DNA from: Diphasiastrum complanatum
Taxonomy: Eukaryota > Streptophyta > Lycopodiopsida > Lycopodiales > Lycopodiaceae
Direction of reading: 5' to 3'
Length of the DNA stretch: 64,000 nt
Assembly (NCBI GenBank): GCA_029204225.1
Contig: CM055096.1
Location: 5,409,504-5,473,503, forward strand
Below the pieces are notes generated by a model that saw only the letters and a list, made by a program, of their open reading frames with translations, was not told where the DNA came from and made no database searches. How positions within the stretch are numbered: position 1 is the first letter of the stretch; each line of letters starts with the position of its first letter. Position numbers and translations under genes: made by a program. Below, piece after piece: positions 55,601-64,000 of this stretch.

Positions 55601-56587
55601 ATCACCATCAAATGCCATTAAAGATGAAAAATACTCTTTATGATATGTCATATGAGAAGTGGCTCCACTATCAATCCACCAAGGATCAATGTCTCCATGA
55701 TTAGCCAACAAGCAAGATGACATAACAAAAGCATCATTTGAAAGAAGCTCATCCCCACCCTCATCAATAGTTAGATTGGTTTGCTTTTCCCCTTGATCCC
55801 TCTTTTTCTTAAAACAATCACTAGCAAAATGCCCTTTGACTCCACAATAGAAACATTTTAGCTTAGATCTATCCTTCTTTTTGCCAAAAGTAGAGTGCTC
55901 ACCTTGGTCTTGCCCTTTAGACCAATTGCTTTTACCTTTGCCCTTGAACTTGCCTTTAGAGAACATTGCCTCCTCTTCTCCTCCTTGAGATGTAGAAGAT
56001 GCTCCCACTCTTGCTTGCAACCTGAATTCTTCAGCCAACAAGACCTCTTGCAAGTCTCCAACACTTGGTAAACATTTTTGGATAGCATAACTTTGAACAA
56101 GATTAGCATGATCATCCAACAAGCCATTGAGAATCACTTGAACAAGCTCCTCATTATTTATGCCATCATTAATGCATGCTAACTCATCATTCAATGCTTT
56201 AACTCTCAAAACAAAAGCATGTCCATTCTCACTCTTCTTTTGCATACAAGAAAAGATTTGCCTTCTTAAAGTCAACACTCTAGAAGTAGACTTGGATTCA
56301 TAAACCTTCTTCAAGGCTTCCCAAGCTTCACTAGATGATGTGCACTTACCAACCTCTTTGATAAGCTCATTTGTCACATTCATCTTGATCATGTGAAGGG
56401 CTTTCTTTGCCCTCTTGTCATACCTCAATTGTTCTTGAGGTGCCAAAGGTCTCTCCTCCACACCTACAACAATATCCATCAACTCATTCATCTCAAGCAA
56501 AGACTCCATCCTTACTTTCCAAGTAGAATAGTTGAGGGAGGTAAGCCTATCATTGCTTTCCAACATGTAGCCTCCATTTGTAGCCAT
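52637..56587 (-). CDS. Copia gag-pol polyprotein, intact
   Basis: A single 1316-codon frame, the usual size and fused arrangement for plant copia. Domains in order: gag N-terminus (LTSLNYSTWKVRMESLLEMN) and UBN2-type core (~1-200); Lys-rich linker; CCHC knuckle CFYCGVKGHFASDC (from ~245); aspartic protease WWIDSGATSH (Asp ~306); GAG-pre-integrase zinc region WHKRMGH...CEECAL (~437-490); integrase with Asp ~503 (HSDIHG), Asp ~565 (SDNGGEY) and Glu ~601 (GVAERKNR); reverse transcriptase (~810-1050) with YVDD at 992-995; RNase H (~1155-1290). All catalytic motifs are present. It would assemble cytoplasmic particles, reverse-transcribe its RNA and integrate the copy. The stop overlaps the 3' LTR start. 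Confidence 0.97.
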   Translation of the reverse strand: MATNGGYMLESNDRLTSLNYSTWKVRMESLLEMNELMDIVVGVEERPLAPQEQLRYDKRAKKALHMIKMNVTNELIKEVGKCTSSSEAWEALKKVYESKSTSRVLTLRRQIFSCMQKKSENGHAFVLRVKALNDELACINDGINNEELVQVILNGLLDDHANLVQSYAIQKCLPSVGDLQEVLLAEEFRLQARVGASSTSQGGEEEAMFSKGKFKGKGKSNWSKGQDQGEHSTFGKKKDRSKLKCFYCGVKGHFASDCFKKKRDQGEKQTNLTIDEGGDELLSNDAFVMSSCLLANHGDIDPWWIDSGATSHMTYHKEYFSSLMAFDGDRKVIYTANDGECAIKGIGTIPISLSTNRNIELKDVLLIPSITKNLLSVSQMLDKGFKVEFDGDACLIKKGCSIIAKGKRQGKLFKLDACVVANQVGCMANEQMSIQEVWHKRMGHLNYKALEVIAKKEVVRGLPKSLTCLNHVCEECALSKSHRLPYTRSISRSKMPFSLLHSDIHGVTTISNGGAKMYVTFIDDFSRFCWVYLLKSKDEVFDVFVKFKVAIETQFTTKIKCLRSDNGGEYISNKFKAFCDEHGIKREYTCPRTPQQNGVAERKNRTLCESAKAMRLNANLPKPFWSDALLCANFLCNRWPSVVLEGKTPFEALFGTKPNVKFLRTFGCICYFNITLDDRTKEDPSSRKGIFVGYSEVSKAYRIYVPSIKKVFTSRDVIFDESNIPKVVSSDDGVVATNVLDDNGVDDTLDVDVEEASSSQIPRRTPRHKVKPSRLTYDGKGKQVVDGSNYAFLTSFDVPSCVDEARQEEEWIQAMDLEFEALMKNNTWRLVELPKGKSAIGCKWIFKVKTNQDGSINKLKARLVAKGYAQEHGIDYEETFAPVAKMVSIRVIISLATLYGWDLWQLDISNAFLNGDLEEEVYMEQPESYVSHSKPNHVCFLQKSLYGLKQAPRSWYARLNSFLLSQNFTMSEYDHSLYFRISANDVTILLIYVDDIILSGGNKEDIEDIKKALKKEFEVHDLGLLSYILGIEVIRTSQITFISQEKYAISILNRFHMVDANPIDTPMESHVKLTIRGNERSFEDITLYRKLIGSLIYLTITRPDLSYCVGRLSQFMQDPSIEHWKLGKRILRYISGTKDFGIVYRGSSPNLFGFSDSDFAGDLMDRKSINAHAIFIGDGAISWMSKKQATISLSSSEAEYKALTSCTKEMVWIKRMIMELHLLDFSESPIIFCDNLSAQSLASNPVFHARSKHIEVAYHFVREQVLAKEIKLEHVPSKECVADIFTKALGKDLFFKHRTSLGVLSKSMLKLVEEGV

Positions 56588-57184
56588 GTTGCAATGATTG
56601 ATCTCTGATCTTTGACCTGTTCCAATGCACTAAGCACTCTCTTGAATCAACAAATGAAACACAAGAAGAAATCACAAAGATTTGGAACCTAAAACCTTAC
56701 TTTTTCTCTCTTTTCCTCACTTTTTCCTTAATTTTAGCCACTAGTTTTATGATTTCTTGATCAAACCAAGACCAAACCTCAATATACTTGCTTTTCCCTC
56801 ACTCCTAAGATTGAAATACACTCTTGAATCATTCAGCAAACTGAAAATCAGAGGGTTACATCAATTTTGAAGTTTTTGACATGAAGAAGCAAGAAATTGA
56901 ATCAAAAAACTATATGCTAGAATGGAAAACTAATAGGATCTTGTTGGATCTTGCATCTCCCTCTTTCCAAAACAATTTTTGTCTCCTTATTCTGATAAGT
57001 ACAGAGGGAATTCGCCCTACTTCAATTGAAATGCATACAAATGATGTTTTGATCACAAAGATCCAATTTCTACACATAAATCAACAAGATTTTTAGCTAG
57101 AAACTTGATTGGAATGCTACAAAAGCAAACTCGCCCACAAATCTCTTCTAAATCTGGCAAAACCTGCACATTTGGCCGCCTAAT
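56588..57184 (-). other. Family A leader
   Basis: About 600 bp of untranslated leader between primer binding site and gag ATG. Related sequence precedes the gag at 46742. Confidence 0.8.
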
Positions 57185-57196
57185 GCTCTGATACCA
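57185..57196 (-). other. Primer binding site (initiator tRNA-Met type)
   Basis: The minus strand reads TGGTATCAGAGC directly adjoining the LTR's terminal CACA. Confidence 0.92.
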
Positions 57197-57850
57197 TGTG
57201 AAAAACTCAGATCCAAAAGATGCTAAAGTTTCATAAAGATCTTGGCCATGGAAGTTATGCACATCTAGATTGAAAAAATGATAGAAATTGTGATGTTAAG
57301 CATACTAAACATCAACTAAACATCAAAATCTGATCATAAGCTTCCACAAACAGAAACTTGCTGTCCCTGTCCGTACTTCAGAGCCTACAACCTGCATTTC
57401 ACACGTGTGAAGCCATAGCAACAAAGAAATCACAATTCTAGTGGCTAGAATGCAAGATATGAACAAAAAAGTGAGAGAGAAGAAGATGGATCTTCAAAGA
57501 GCATAACATTCATTCAATAGAATGAAAAATGAGATGTGTACATACTCGTGGAGATGGCTATTTATAGCAGCCATAGTGCCTCTTGGCCACTTGTCTTATG
57601 ATAGGCTAAAATTGGGGTCCAATAGGATTCACCCATATACCTAGAAATTTGGTCAAATAGGAATGCACCAAATTATGAGCCAATAGAAGAGCTCCACACT
57701 CGACCTCCTCTAATTAATGTGAACTCAAAAGTAGTGTACACATACTTTGGGCCTCTACATACATGTATGAACCTATCTCTAACTTTTATTTGGCCATAGG
57801 CCTACAAAATCTCAAGTTAGGAAAATACTACTAGTTGACAATTTTTCACA
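57197..57850 (-). repeat. Family A 5' LTR
   Basis: 654 bp, near-identical to the 3' LTR. The TATA box is at 57559-57566 (minus strand) and the G-box palindrome at 57398-57411. Confidence 0.95.
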
Positions 57851-58002
57851 TCCAGTTGGTTCTCTACCAAAGTCTTGAACTCCTTGAAGTGAGCAAAAGC
57901 ATCAGATTTCTTCTTCAAGAAATAAATCCATGTCCTCCTAGAGTAATCATCTATGAATGTCATAAAATAATATGCTTTCCCCAACAACATGGTCTTCATT
58001 GG
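57851..58002 (-). pseudogene. Copia integrase fragment of another family
   Basis: Minus strand MKTMLLGKAYYFMTFIDDYS, RRTWIYFLKKKSDAFAHFKE. This is the start of a copia integrase core, with the FIDDYSR.TWIYFLK block, and is clearly different from family A. Only ~50 codons remain, bounded by the family A LTR and the duplicated flank. Confidence 0.8.
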
Positions 58003-58907
58003 GCAAGCAAATGTCAGAGATAGGAAAGATATACAAGTACAATCCTCACAATGTCAGGGCCTACAACCACATGGTTAGAGGCAACAAAGGGATACAAAAT
58101 GAAGTCCCACAAATAAACACAATGCTATAAATCAACCTTCCTTCTCTCTTCCAAAGTGAGCACTAAATAATGATGGACAACATAATGAGAAAGGCTGAGA
58201 GTGGAGTGGGAGGCACAAAAATGGGAGGCACCAAGCAGGGATCAAACAACCTTGCTTCTTCTCCTTTCCTCTTCCTCTGCTCTACAAACTCTTTCTCTTC
58301 ACCAAGTTTCTCTCAAATTCACAATGGATGAATATTACATAGAGGTTGGCCTCTTCTAATGCTAGAGATGGTTGAGGCCCAAAGAGGTGCACCTTTTTGT
58401 GAATGGGCACCAACAAGGGGGTTCTTGGTAGTTGGGCCCAAACTTATGGGCAGAGTCCCAAAGTTGGTTTTGAATCATTAAAGTGGCCTTTGGTTAATAA
58501 AGTTTTCATTTAACTGGTTTTTAAGACGACTGGCACCTCCTAGCCCCGACAAACCCGGGAACTAAAAGCATAAGCCTCTTAAACAGTGGCGACCTTCACG
58601 GGTAAAGAATGGTCTCCATTCTTCGAACTCAACATTTCTGGTTACACAAAGACCAATGGACCAGCCAATAGCATCCTAGGCTAACCCAAAAGCCATATAG
58701 CAACAACTTGCAAAACCAACACGAATGTTGGATACCTCACATGGTGGAATTATTGGTTGGGTAAAGTAGTAATTATATTACTAGTCAGATTTAGGGTTAG
58801 TCACTTTCTTTTAACCCTTAAAGGCAGAATGAACTTCTAGGTCAAGGCTTTTGTTTTGCTCTTGGCTTCCATTCCCAGATATCTTTAGCTAGGGAGTTAG
58901 AGTTCAA
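58003..58907. repeat. Duplicated flank segment, copy 2 (905 bp)
   Basis: Same length and apparently the same sequence as 51084-51988, ending in TTCAA at the LTR. Confidence 0.9.
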
Positions 58908-59560
58908 TGTGAAAAACTCAGATCCAAAAGATGCTAAAGTTTCATAAAGATCTTGGCCATGGAAGTTATGCACATCTAGATTGAAAAAATGATAGAAATT
59001 GTGATGTTAAGCATACTAAACATCAACTAAACATCAAAATCTGATCATAAGCTTCCACAAACAGAAACTTGTTGTCCCTGTCCGTACTTCAGAGCCTACA
59101 ACCTGCATTTCACACGTGTGAAGCCATAGCAACAAAGAAATCACAATTCTAGTGGCTAGAATGCAAGATATGAACAAAAAAGTGAGAGAGAAGAAGATGG
59201 ATCTTCAAAGAGCATAACATTCATTCAATAGAATGAAAATGAGATGTGTACATACTCGTGGAGATGGCTATTTATAGCAGCCATAGTGCCTCTTGGCCAC
59301 TTGTCTTATGATAGGCTAAAATTGGGGTCCAATAGGATTCACCCATATACCTAGAAATTTGGTCAAATAGGAATGCACCAAATTATGAGCCAATAGAAGA
59401 GCTCCACACTCGACCTCCTCTAATTAATGTGACCTCAAAAGTAGTGTACACATACTTTGGGCCTCTACATACATGTATGAACCTATCTCTAACTTTTATT
59501 TGGCCATAGGCCTACAAAATCTCAAGTTAGGAAAATACTACTAGTTGACAATTTTTCACA
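58908..59560 (-). repeat. Family A solo LTR with TTCAA target duplication
   Basis: 653-bp LTR with no internal region, flanked by TTCAA at 58903-58907 and 59561-59565. This marks it as a genuine insertion site later reduced to a single LTR. It shares all three diagnostic bases with the 3' LTR at 51989-52641. Confidence 0.93.
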
Positions 59561-59935
59561 TTCAACACTTCAAACCTAGAGTCTCCAAGTTTCACACAAT
59601 GGGTTTGATGTCCCTGACACTGGAAATAATCCACTCTTGATTCCACATTTGGTCCCAAACTTGACCCAAGTAGGAATCGATCATTTCTAGATTGGTTGTG
59701 GCTATTATAGAATATGGACATACGAGTATCAATTTTTAGACAAGACACCCAATCGGCACTGACAGTTAGCCCCCATTGCATCCTCAATGGATTCGTGTCA
59801 TCATTAATATCAGGGTTATGGTTTGTCATTAATTGGAGATGGAAAAATGATTTATATGTTGGTATTGCCCTCGTAGCTTTGACTCAATACCCATAAAAGC
59901 TTGGACTATGCTATAGAAACCACGCATGCACACAC
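59561..59935. other. Unidentified, weak minus-strand frame
   Basis: A 100-codon minus frame at 59527-59829 runs into the LTR. It has no recognised motif. It is probably old retroelement sequence that served as the insertion target. Confidence 0.35.
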
Positions 59936-60022
59936 ATGAATAAACTAAGATCCTACAAATCAGGGTAGCATGGATTGGTAAACATGAAACATAAACGAAC
60001 GACATCACACATGCACACGCAC

Positions 60023-60042
60023 ACCCTAAACCCTAAAACCTA
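60023..60042. repeat. Interstitial telomere-like motif
   Basis: CCCTAAACCCTAAAACC contains two plant-type CCCTAAA units. A degraded version (ccctaaaacctaaaacc) lies one repeat period later, near 61043-61060. Confidence 0.6.
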
Positions 60043-60444
60043 AGCACACATGAGGAGAAAAAAAGGAAAGGTCATAGTAGAGTGCTAACCTAAACTCCCA
60101 AACCGTACGGTTATATCCTACTCCAGAATGTCACCACATGCTCCCTCCCTATGGCGTTTGGGCTTTCTTGTGCAACTAATCGTCCAACAAAAAACAATTG
60201 AACCACATCTTTAACGGAAGAAAACAAGGGCTACACACCCTTCTTGAGTTGGGAGTATTGGTTACCTTTCATAATCTCTCTCTCTCTCTCTCTCTCTCTT
60301 TCTACAAAACGTGCATCTACAACAAAATATGGGAGATAAAAATTTATGTAAAAGTTTATGAGCAGAGGTATATAACTTAGCATCTATGAGCTGTAACAAT
60401 CTAGCATATAATCTATTTATGATATGAAAAAAATGTATGAGCAG

Positions 60445-60522
60445 AGGTCGGAATGGACCTCGGAATTACAAATGGTATACTGACTTAAATAGAAACACAT
60501 ATTTTGAGGTCTGTTTTGACCT
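60445..60522. repeat. Hairpin, copy 1 of 3
   Basis: Arms aggtcggaatggacctcgga and an imperfect inverse (tgaggtctgttttgacct) are separated by ~30 bases. Further copies lie at 60781-60860 and 61593-61670. Confidence 0.7.
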
Positions 60523-60780
60523 TCACTGATTCGCATTCCACTTATCAACAGATTCATCGATAAAAGTACATATTTCTTTCTAGGATGTGTAGATCTGTTT
60601 TTGTAAATCCTAATGAAAATAAGATTGAATGTAACCCTACACTATCGAATGTGCATTTATAACAAAAGATGGGAGATAAACATTTATGTAAAAGTTTATG
60701 AGCAGAGGTATATAATCTAGTTATGAGCTGTTAACAATCTAGCATATAATCTGTTTATGATCAGAAAAATGTATGAGCAG

Positions 60781-60860
60781 GGGTTGGAATGGACCTCAGA
60801 ATAACAGATGGTATACTGACTTATACAGAAGCACATATTCCGAGGTCTGTTCTAATCTCC
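60781..60860. repeat. Hairpin, copy 2 of 3
   Basis: Arms gggttggaatggacctcaga and tccgaggtctgttctaatct, the same structure with different substitutions. Confidence 0.65.
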
Positions 60861-61288
60861 ACTAATTCCCACCCCACTTATCAACATATTTATAAATAAA
60901 AGTATAGATTTCTTTCTAGGATGTGTAGATCTGTTTTCATAAATCAGTAAGCATGAAACATAAATGAAGATACTACGAATTAGGGTAGTATGAACTAGTA
61001 AACATGAAACATAAACAAACGGCATCACACGCACGCACACACACCCTAAAACCTAAAACCTAAGCACACATGAGGAGAAAAAAAAAAAGGTCATAGTAGA
61101 TTGCTAACCTAAACTCCTGAACCGTACGGTTAAATCTTATTTTAGAATGTCACCACATGCTCCCTCCCTACGGTGTTTGGGCTTTCTTGTGGAACTAATC
61201 GTCCAACAAGAAACAATTAAACCACTCTTTTAATGGAAAAAAACAAGGGCTATACACCTTCCTAGAATCGGGAGTGTTGGTTACCTTT

Positions 61289-61339
<51 letters not shown>

Positions 61340-61592
61340 TTGCTCTCTATCTCTAAGAATGAAACATAACTAGTACACAACACATAAATTATGATTCAAC
61401 CGAATTGTTGAGAGTGGAGATCATTTGTTTTCTTAGGCCAACTATGGAGTATACTGACTTAAACCACAACAAAATATGGGAGATAAACATTTATATAAAA
61501 GTTTATGAGCAGAGGTAAATAATCTAGCATCTATGAGCTAGTAACAATCTAGCATATAATATGTTTATGATCTGAAAAAAATGTATGAGCAA

Positions 61593-61670
61593 AGGTCGGA
61601 ATGGACCTCGGAATAACAGATGGTATACTAACTTAAACAGAAACACATATTCTGAGGTCTGTTCCGACCT
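61593..61670. repeat. Hairpin, copy 3 of 3
   Basis: Best-paired copy: aggtcggaatggacctcgga with tctgaggtctgttccgacct, about 20 of 23 positions complementary. Confidence 0.75.
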
Positions 61671-61760
61671 CCACTGATTCCCCCCTAGCTGATAGAAGTA
61701 CTACTATTATCAACATATTTATAAATAAAAGTACAAATTTGTTTCTAGGATGTGCAAATG

Positions 61761-62124
61761 GAACTGCTACTAGTTGTGTTAGTCAGTAGCTTGGATGATG
61801 TTAGAGCCCAAAAATCGACATAAAAAACTACAAAACAATTTCATATCTGTCATTTGAAAGCTCAAAAAAAATGTCAGGGGAGGTTGGAACAGACGTCGGA
61901 ATAGACACCGTTATATTGTTAGAACTAGCATGATCTATTTTGAGCTCCCTTCGACCCTCAAAGTACCTCAGAGAGCTGCTATGATGATGATCTATCTGAA
62001 ATGTTGTGATGAATATCGGTCCAGTAACCAATAATGAAATCTGCAAAACAAAAATTAGTGTTGCAGTTTGTTAGATTTAGTATCCACTTTCCCTTTCTTT
62101 CTTGACCTCCCCACATTTGATTTT
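61761..62124. other. Intergenic, nothing recognised
   Basis: Includes one more partial copy of the ggttggaacagacgtcgga motif near 61880. Confidence 0.4.
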
Positions 62125-62330
62125 GCAAGGAGTAAGCTAAGAGGAAGAGTAAGAGCAACAAGCAAAGTGCAAGAGGAGCAAGAAGAACAAGCAAAATGCA
62201 AGAGGAGAAAGCAAAGAGCAATAGCAAGAGAAGCAAGAGGAGCACTCAAATGTGAGAAGAATAAGGAGAGCAAGGAGGATAAAGTGGGTGAGCAAGGATC
62301 AACAAAAAAGAGAGAGGACAAAGGCAGCAG
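62125..62330. repeat. Purine-rich degenerate GCAAGAGGA repeat
   Basis: The plus strand is almost all purines with recurrent agcaagaggagcaa words. The overlapping frames on both strands are low-complexity artefacts. Confidence 0.75.
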
Positions 62331-64000
62331 GTACGTCCCTTGATTCCATCACCCACTCCTCTTCCCTCTTCAAAAATGGCACGAAAATCTTTTCAAAATT
62401 TTCAAGAATTTGTTTGAGCCTTGGTATACACCTCACACTAGCTTCAGTATACCGAGGGTGATTCCGAGGCCCTAACTAAATTAGAATTAGTATTCCTTGT
62501 CTATTCCAAGGTGCATTATGAATCAACTCAAAATTACTGCATTCTAAAAACACACAATTTTCAAAAATTGTCGGCTCCTCCTCCCAAGCCTTGTCAAAGA
62601 ATATATAGTGCACTTGACGACACAATTTATTATTTGCTAAATTGTATTGATCATCTGGTTAAAGGATGTCATAAGTGTCCAAACATCAACGTATTTGGCA
62701 TCCAACCACTATTCTTGGGAGACCAATGTTGGCCGGGTAATGATTTTTTTTTTTGGTTCTGAACCCGCTTATTAACCCGATTCTAATTAAGACCCTGACT
62801 GGCGAGTGCACTTTTACCCTAAACCGGCTTATGTGTAGAACCGGCGGATATGTTCATGTTGGAGAAAGAGGGTGTGTCGTGCATGAGAAACTAAAATAGC
62901 CTGAAAAAAAAAACGAACACGAAATGAAGCAAACTCGAAAATCAAATGAGAAACGAACTCAAACAGAAAGTGTTCTTGCTCAGCAGAATGAGCTATATTA
63001 CTCTTTTCCTAAGCATGACTACACCTATCGGAAATTAATAGAACGTTAGTGATGGAAATCACGGTCGTTTTGATTACATAGCCAAACATTAATAAAACAC
63101 TAGAAGAATAATTTGTCGTGAACTGGTAGACAAATTATTAGCCGTGAATGATTCGCGAAGAGCTAGACTGAGCTCGATTGATAATCAGTTGCAAATGATT
63201 CTCGAAAGGCAATACAAAATATTAGTCATCAACAGCTAGACAAATAATAACTCGCTAAAACCAGATTACCGGATTGAGCAACAAGAAAGTCAGACATAAT
63301 GAAGAAAAACATAGCAATATCGACACAAATCTGAACGCAGAACAAAAGAGCTGTTATCAGATTAAGTATAGCAAAATATACATGTCAATAATGCGGTAGA
63401 CCACAAGACAATAGCGGGCGAAACCGTGTGCTCTACAAAGCTAATTTAATTTGTAAAAGGAATGAACCTATTACTAACAATAAAACATCAATGCGCAAGG
63501 CATCTACTTCGTCTATCTCTAATAAACTTTTGATGCTATATTGTACACACACTTGTTCTTGGTTTCTCTCATCACTGAATACACAAGTGGTATTCAATAT
63601 ATATATACACAATGTTACAGGTGTGCAGATGAAGAAAGTTCAATGTGGATGTGTTGTGTGTAGGAGATCGTGGGTGGCTGTTGTCGTTGTCAAATCCGTT
63701 GGCACAATTGTATGGGATGAGCGTGAAAAGGGCCGTGACATCATCCTTTGTTGAAATGAACGATGGTGAAGATGCAAAAAATGCATCACTTTGACGAAAT
63801 GCCTTAGGATTTGATTTACAGGGTGCCTTCATTTTTCCTAGGGCACCTTTGGCATTTTTTTCGCCTGTCACAAAACACGTGTAAAAACAGTGTCACGTTT
63901 TTCGCCATTCTTTCGTCTATGAGAATTTAGTTGTATTTATGCAGAAGTCGCATTTTATTTGTCTGTCTTATTTTACATGTTAAATATGCAGACTATGCGA
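62331..64000. other. Intergenic, nothing recognised
   Basis: A TATACCGAGG/ATTCCGAGG motif pair lies near 62450-62472, as at 5.1 kb. The frames of up to 108 codons (63428-63754 plus, 63572-63871 minus) have no recognisable domain. Confidence 0.4.

Larger units (their letters stand above)
51989..57850 (-). mobile_element. Intact family A copia LTR retrotransposon (5862 bp)
   Basis: Minus strand: 5' LTR 57197-57850, primer binding site 57185-57196, leader of ~600 bp, one gag-pol frame 56587-52637, purine tract, 3' LTR 51989-52641. Only three differences were seen between the two LTRs (near 52151/57357, 52317/57525 and 52513/57723), so the insertion is young. The flanks do not match as a target duplication: TTCAA on the low side, TCCAG on the high side. 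This suggests recombination after insertion. Confidence 0.97.
59936..61760. repeat. ~1.02-kb tandem repeats with nested ~300-bp subrepeats
   Basis: Lines at 59941 and 60961 align with an offset of 1020 bp over the block taaact..aga to the CT microsatellite. A ~300-bp subunit (atgggagataaac, tttatgagcagaggt, hairpin) occurs three times, near 60317, 60659 and 61466. CT microsatellites lie at 60274-60299 and 61291-61337. No coding content. Confidence 0.85.

Noticed and set aside
59936-61760. Regularly spaced repeats considered as a CRISPR-like array
   Set aside because: Period ~1 kb with diverged subunits, no short identical repeats with unique spacers, and a eukaryotic context.
63428-63871. 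Overlapping frames of 99 and 108 codons near the window end
   Set aside because: Neither has a recognisable motif, and they overlap on opposite strands in AT-rich sequence.
1-64000. tRNA, rRNA and known structured RNA genes
   Set aside because: None was recognised by eye on either strand; tRNA-like words found were primer binding sites of retroelements.

Overview
This window looks like nuclear DNA from a seed plant with a large, repeat-rich genome. It is AT-rich. Ty1/copia and Ty3/gypsy LTR retrotransposon sequence accounts for most of the recognisable content, as insertions of different ages broken up by later insertions and deletions. No tRNA or rRNA gene and no convincing active host gene was recognised. 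Species and chromosome position cannot be told from the sequence.

Layout. 1-1348: 3' part of a copia element (family A, plus strand). 2170-3345: four adjacent short-period minisatellites. 3346-4879: 5' end of another copia element (minus). 4870-6700: possible decayed CACTA DNA transposon. 7390-9042: remnant of a non-autonomous copia element with an LTR (family C) that carries an internal tandem duplication. 10790-12236: decayed copia element with a 183-bp LTR. 12240-13937: second non-autonomous copy. 13938-16071: gypsy pol fragment split by a 1.5-kb insertion rich in GCATGTC. 16209-19600: remnants of two copia families (minus). 19625-25047: third and fullest non-autonomous copia copy (LTR family B), itself interrupted by a 1.97-kb segment carrying a TFIIS N-terminal (LW)-domain exon. 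25048-30286: gypsy and copia remnants (minus). 31930-33855: an inverted second copy of the TFIIS-domain segment, with an intact reading frame. 35394-38208: possible CACTA remnant, inverted relative to the one at 5.5-6.6 kb. 38328-38706: MITE-like element. 39195-46230: gypsy element with two LTRs, a plant gypsy-type primer binding site and tandem repeats before its 3' LTR, all frames decayed. 46231-48872: copia gag-integrase remnant fused to a B LTR. 48895-50971: inverted repeat with ~1-kb arms. 51989-57850: structurally intact family A copia element (minus) with one 1316-codon gag-pol frame and nearly identical LTRs. 58003-59560: exact-length direct duplication of that element's left flank plus its 3' LTR, ending in a solo LTR with a TTCAA target duplication. 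59936-61760: ~1.02-kb tandem repeats with recurrent hairpins. 61761-64000: little recognisable.

The only frames that look translatable are the family A gag-pol and the TFIIS-domain frame at 32358-33149. The clearest unusual signals are the mobile TFIIS-domain segment found inside a retroelement, the recurring non-autonomous copia module with an eroded pol, the ~1-kb-arm inverted repeat, and the LTR-associated duplication around the intact element. All family comparisons were made by eye from domain motifs and from copies inside the window.
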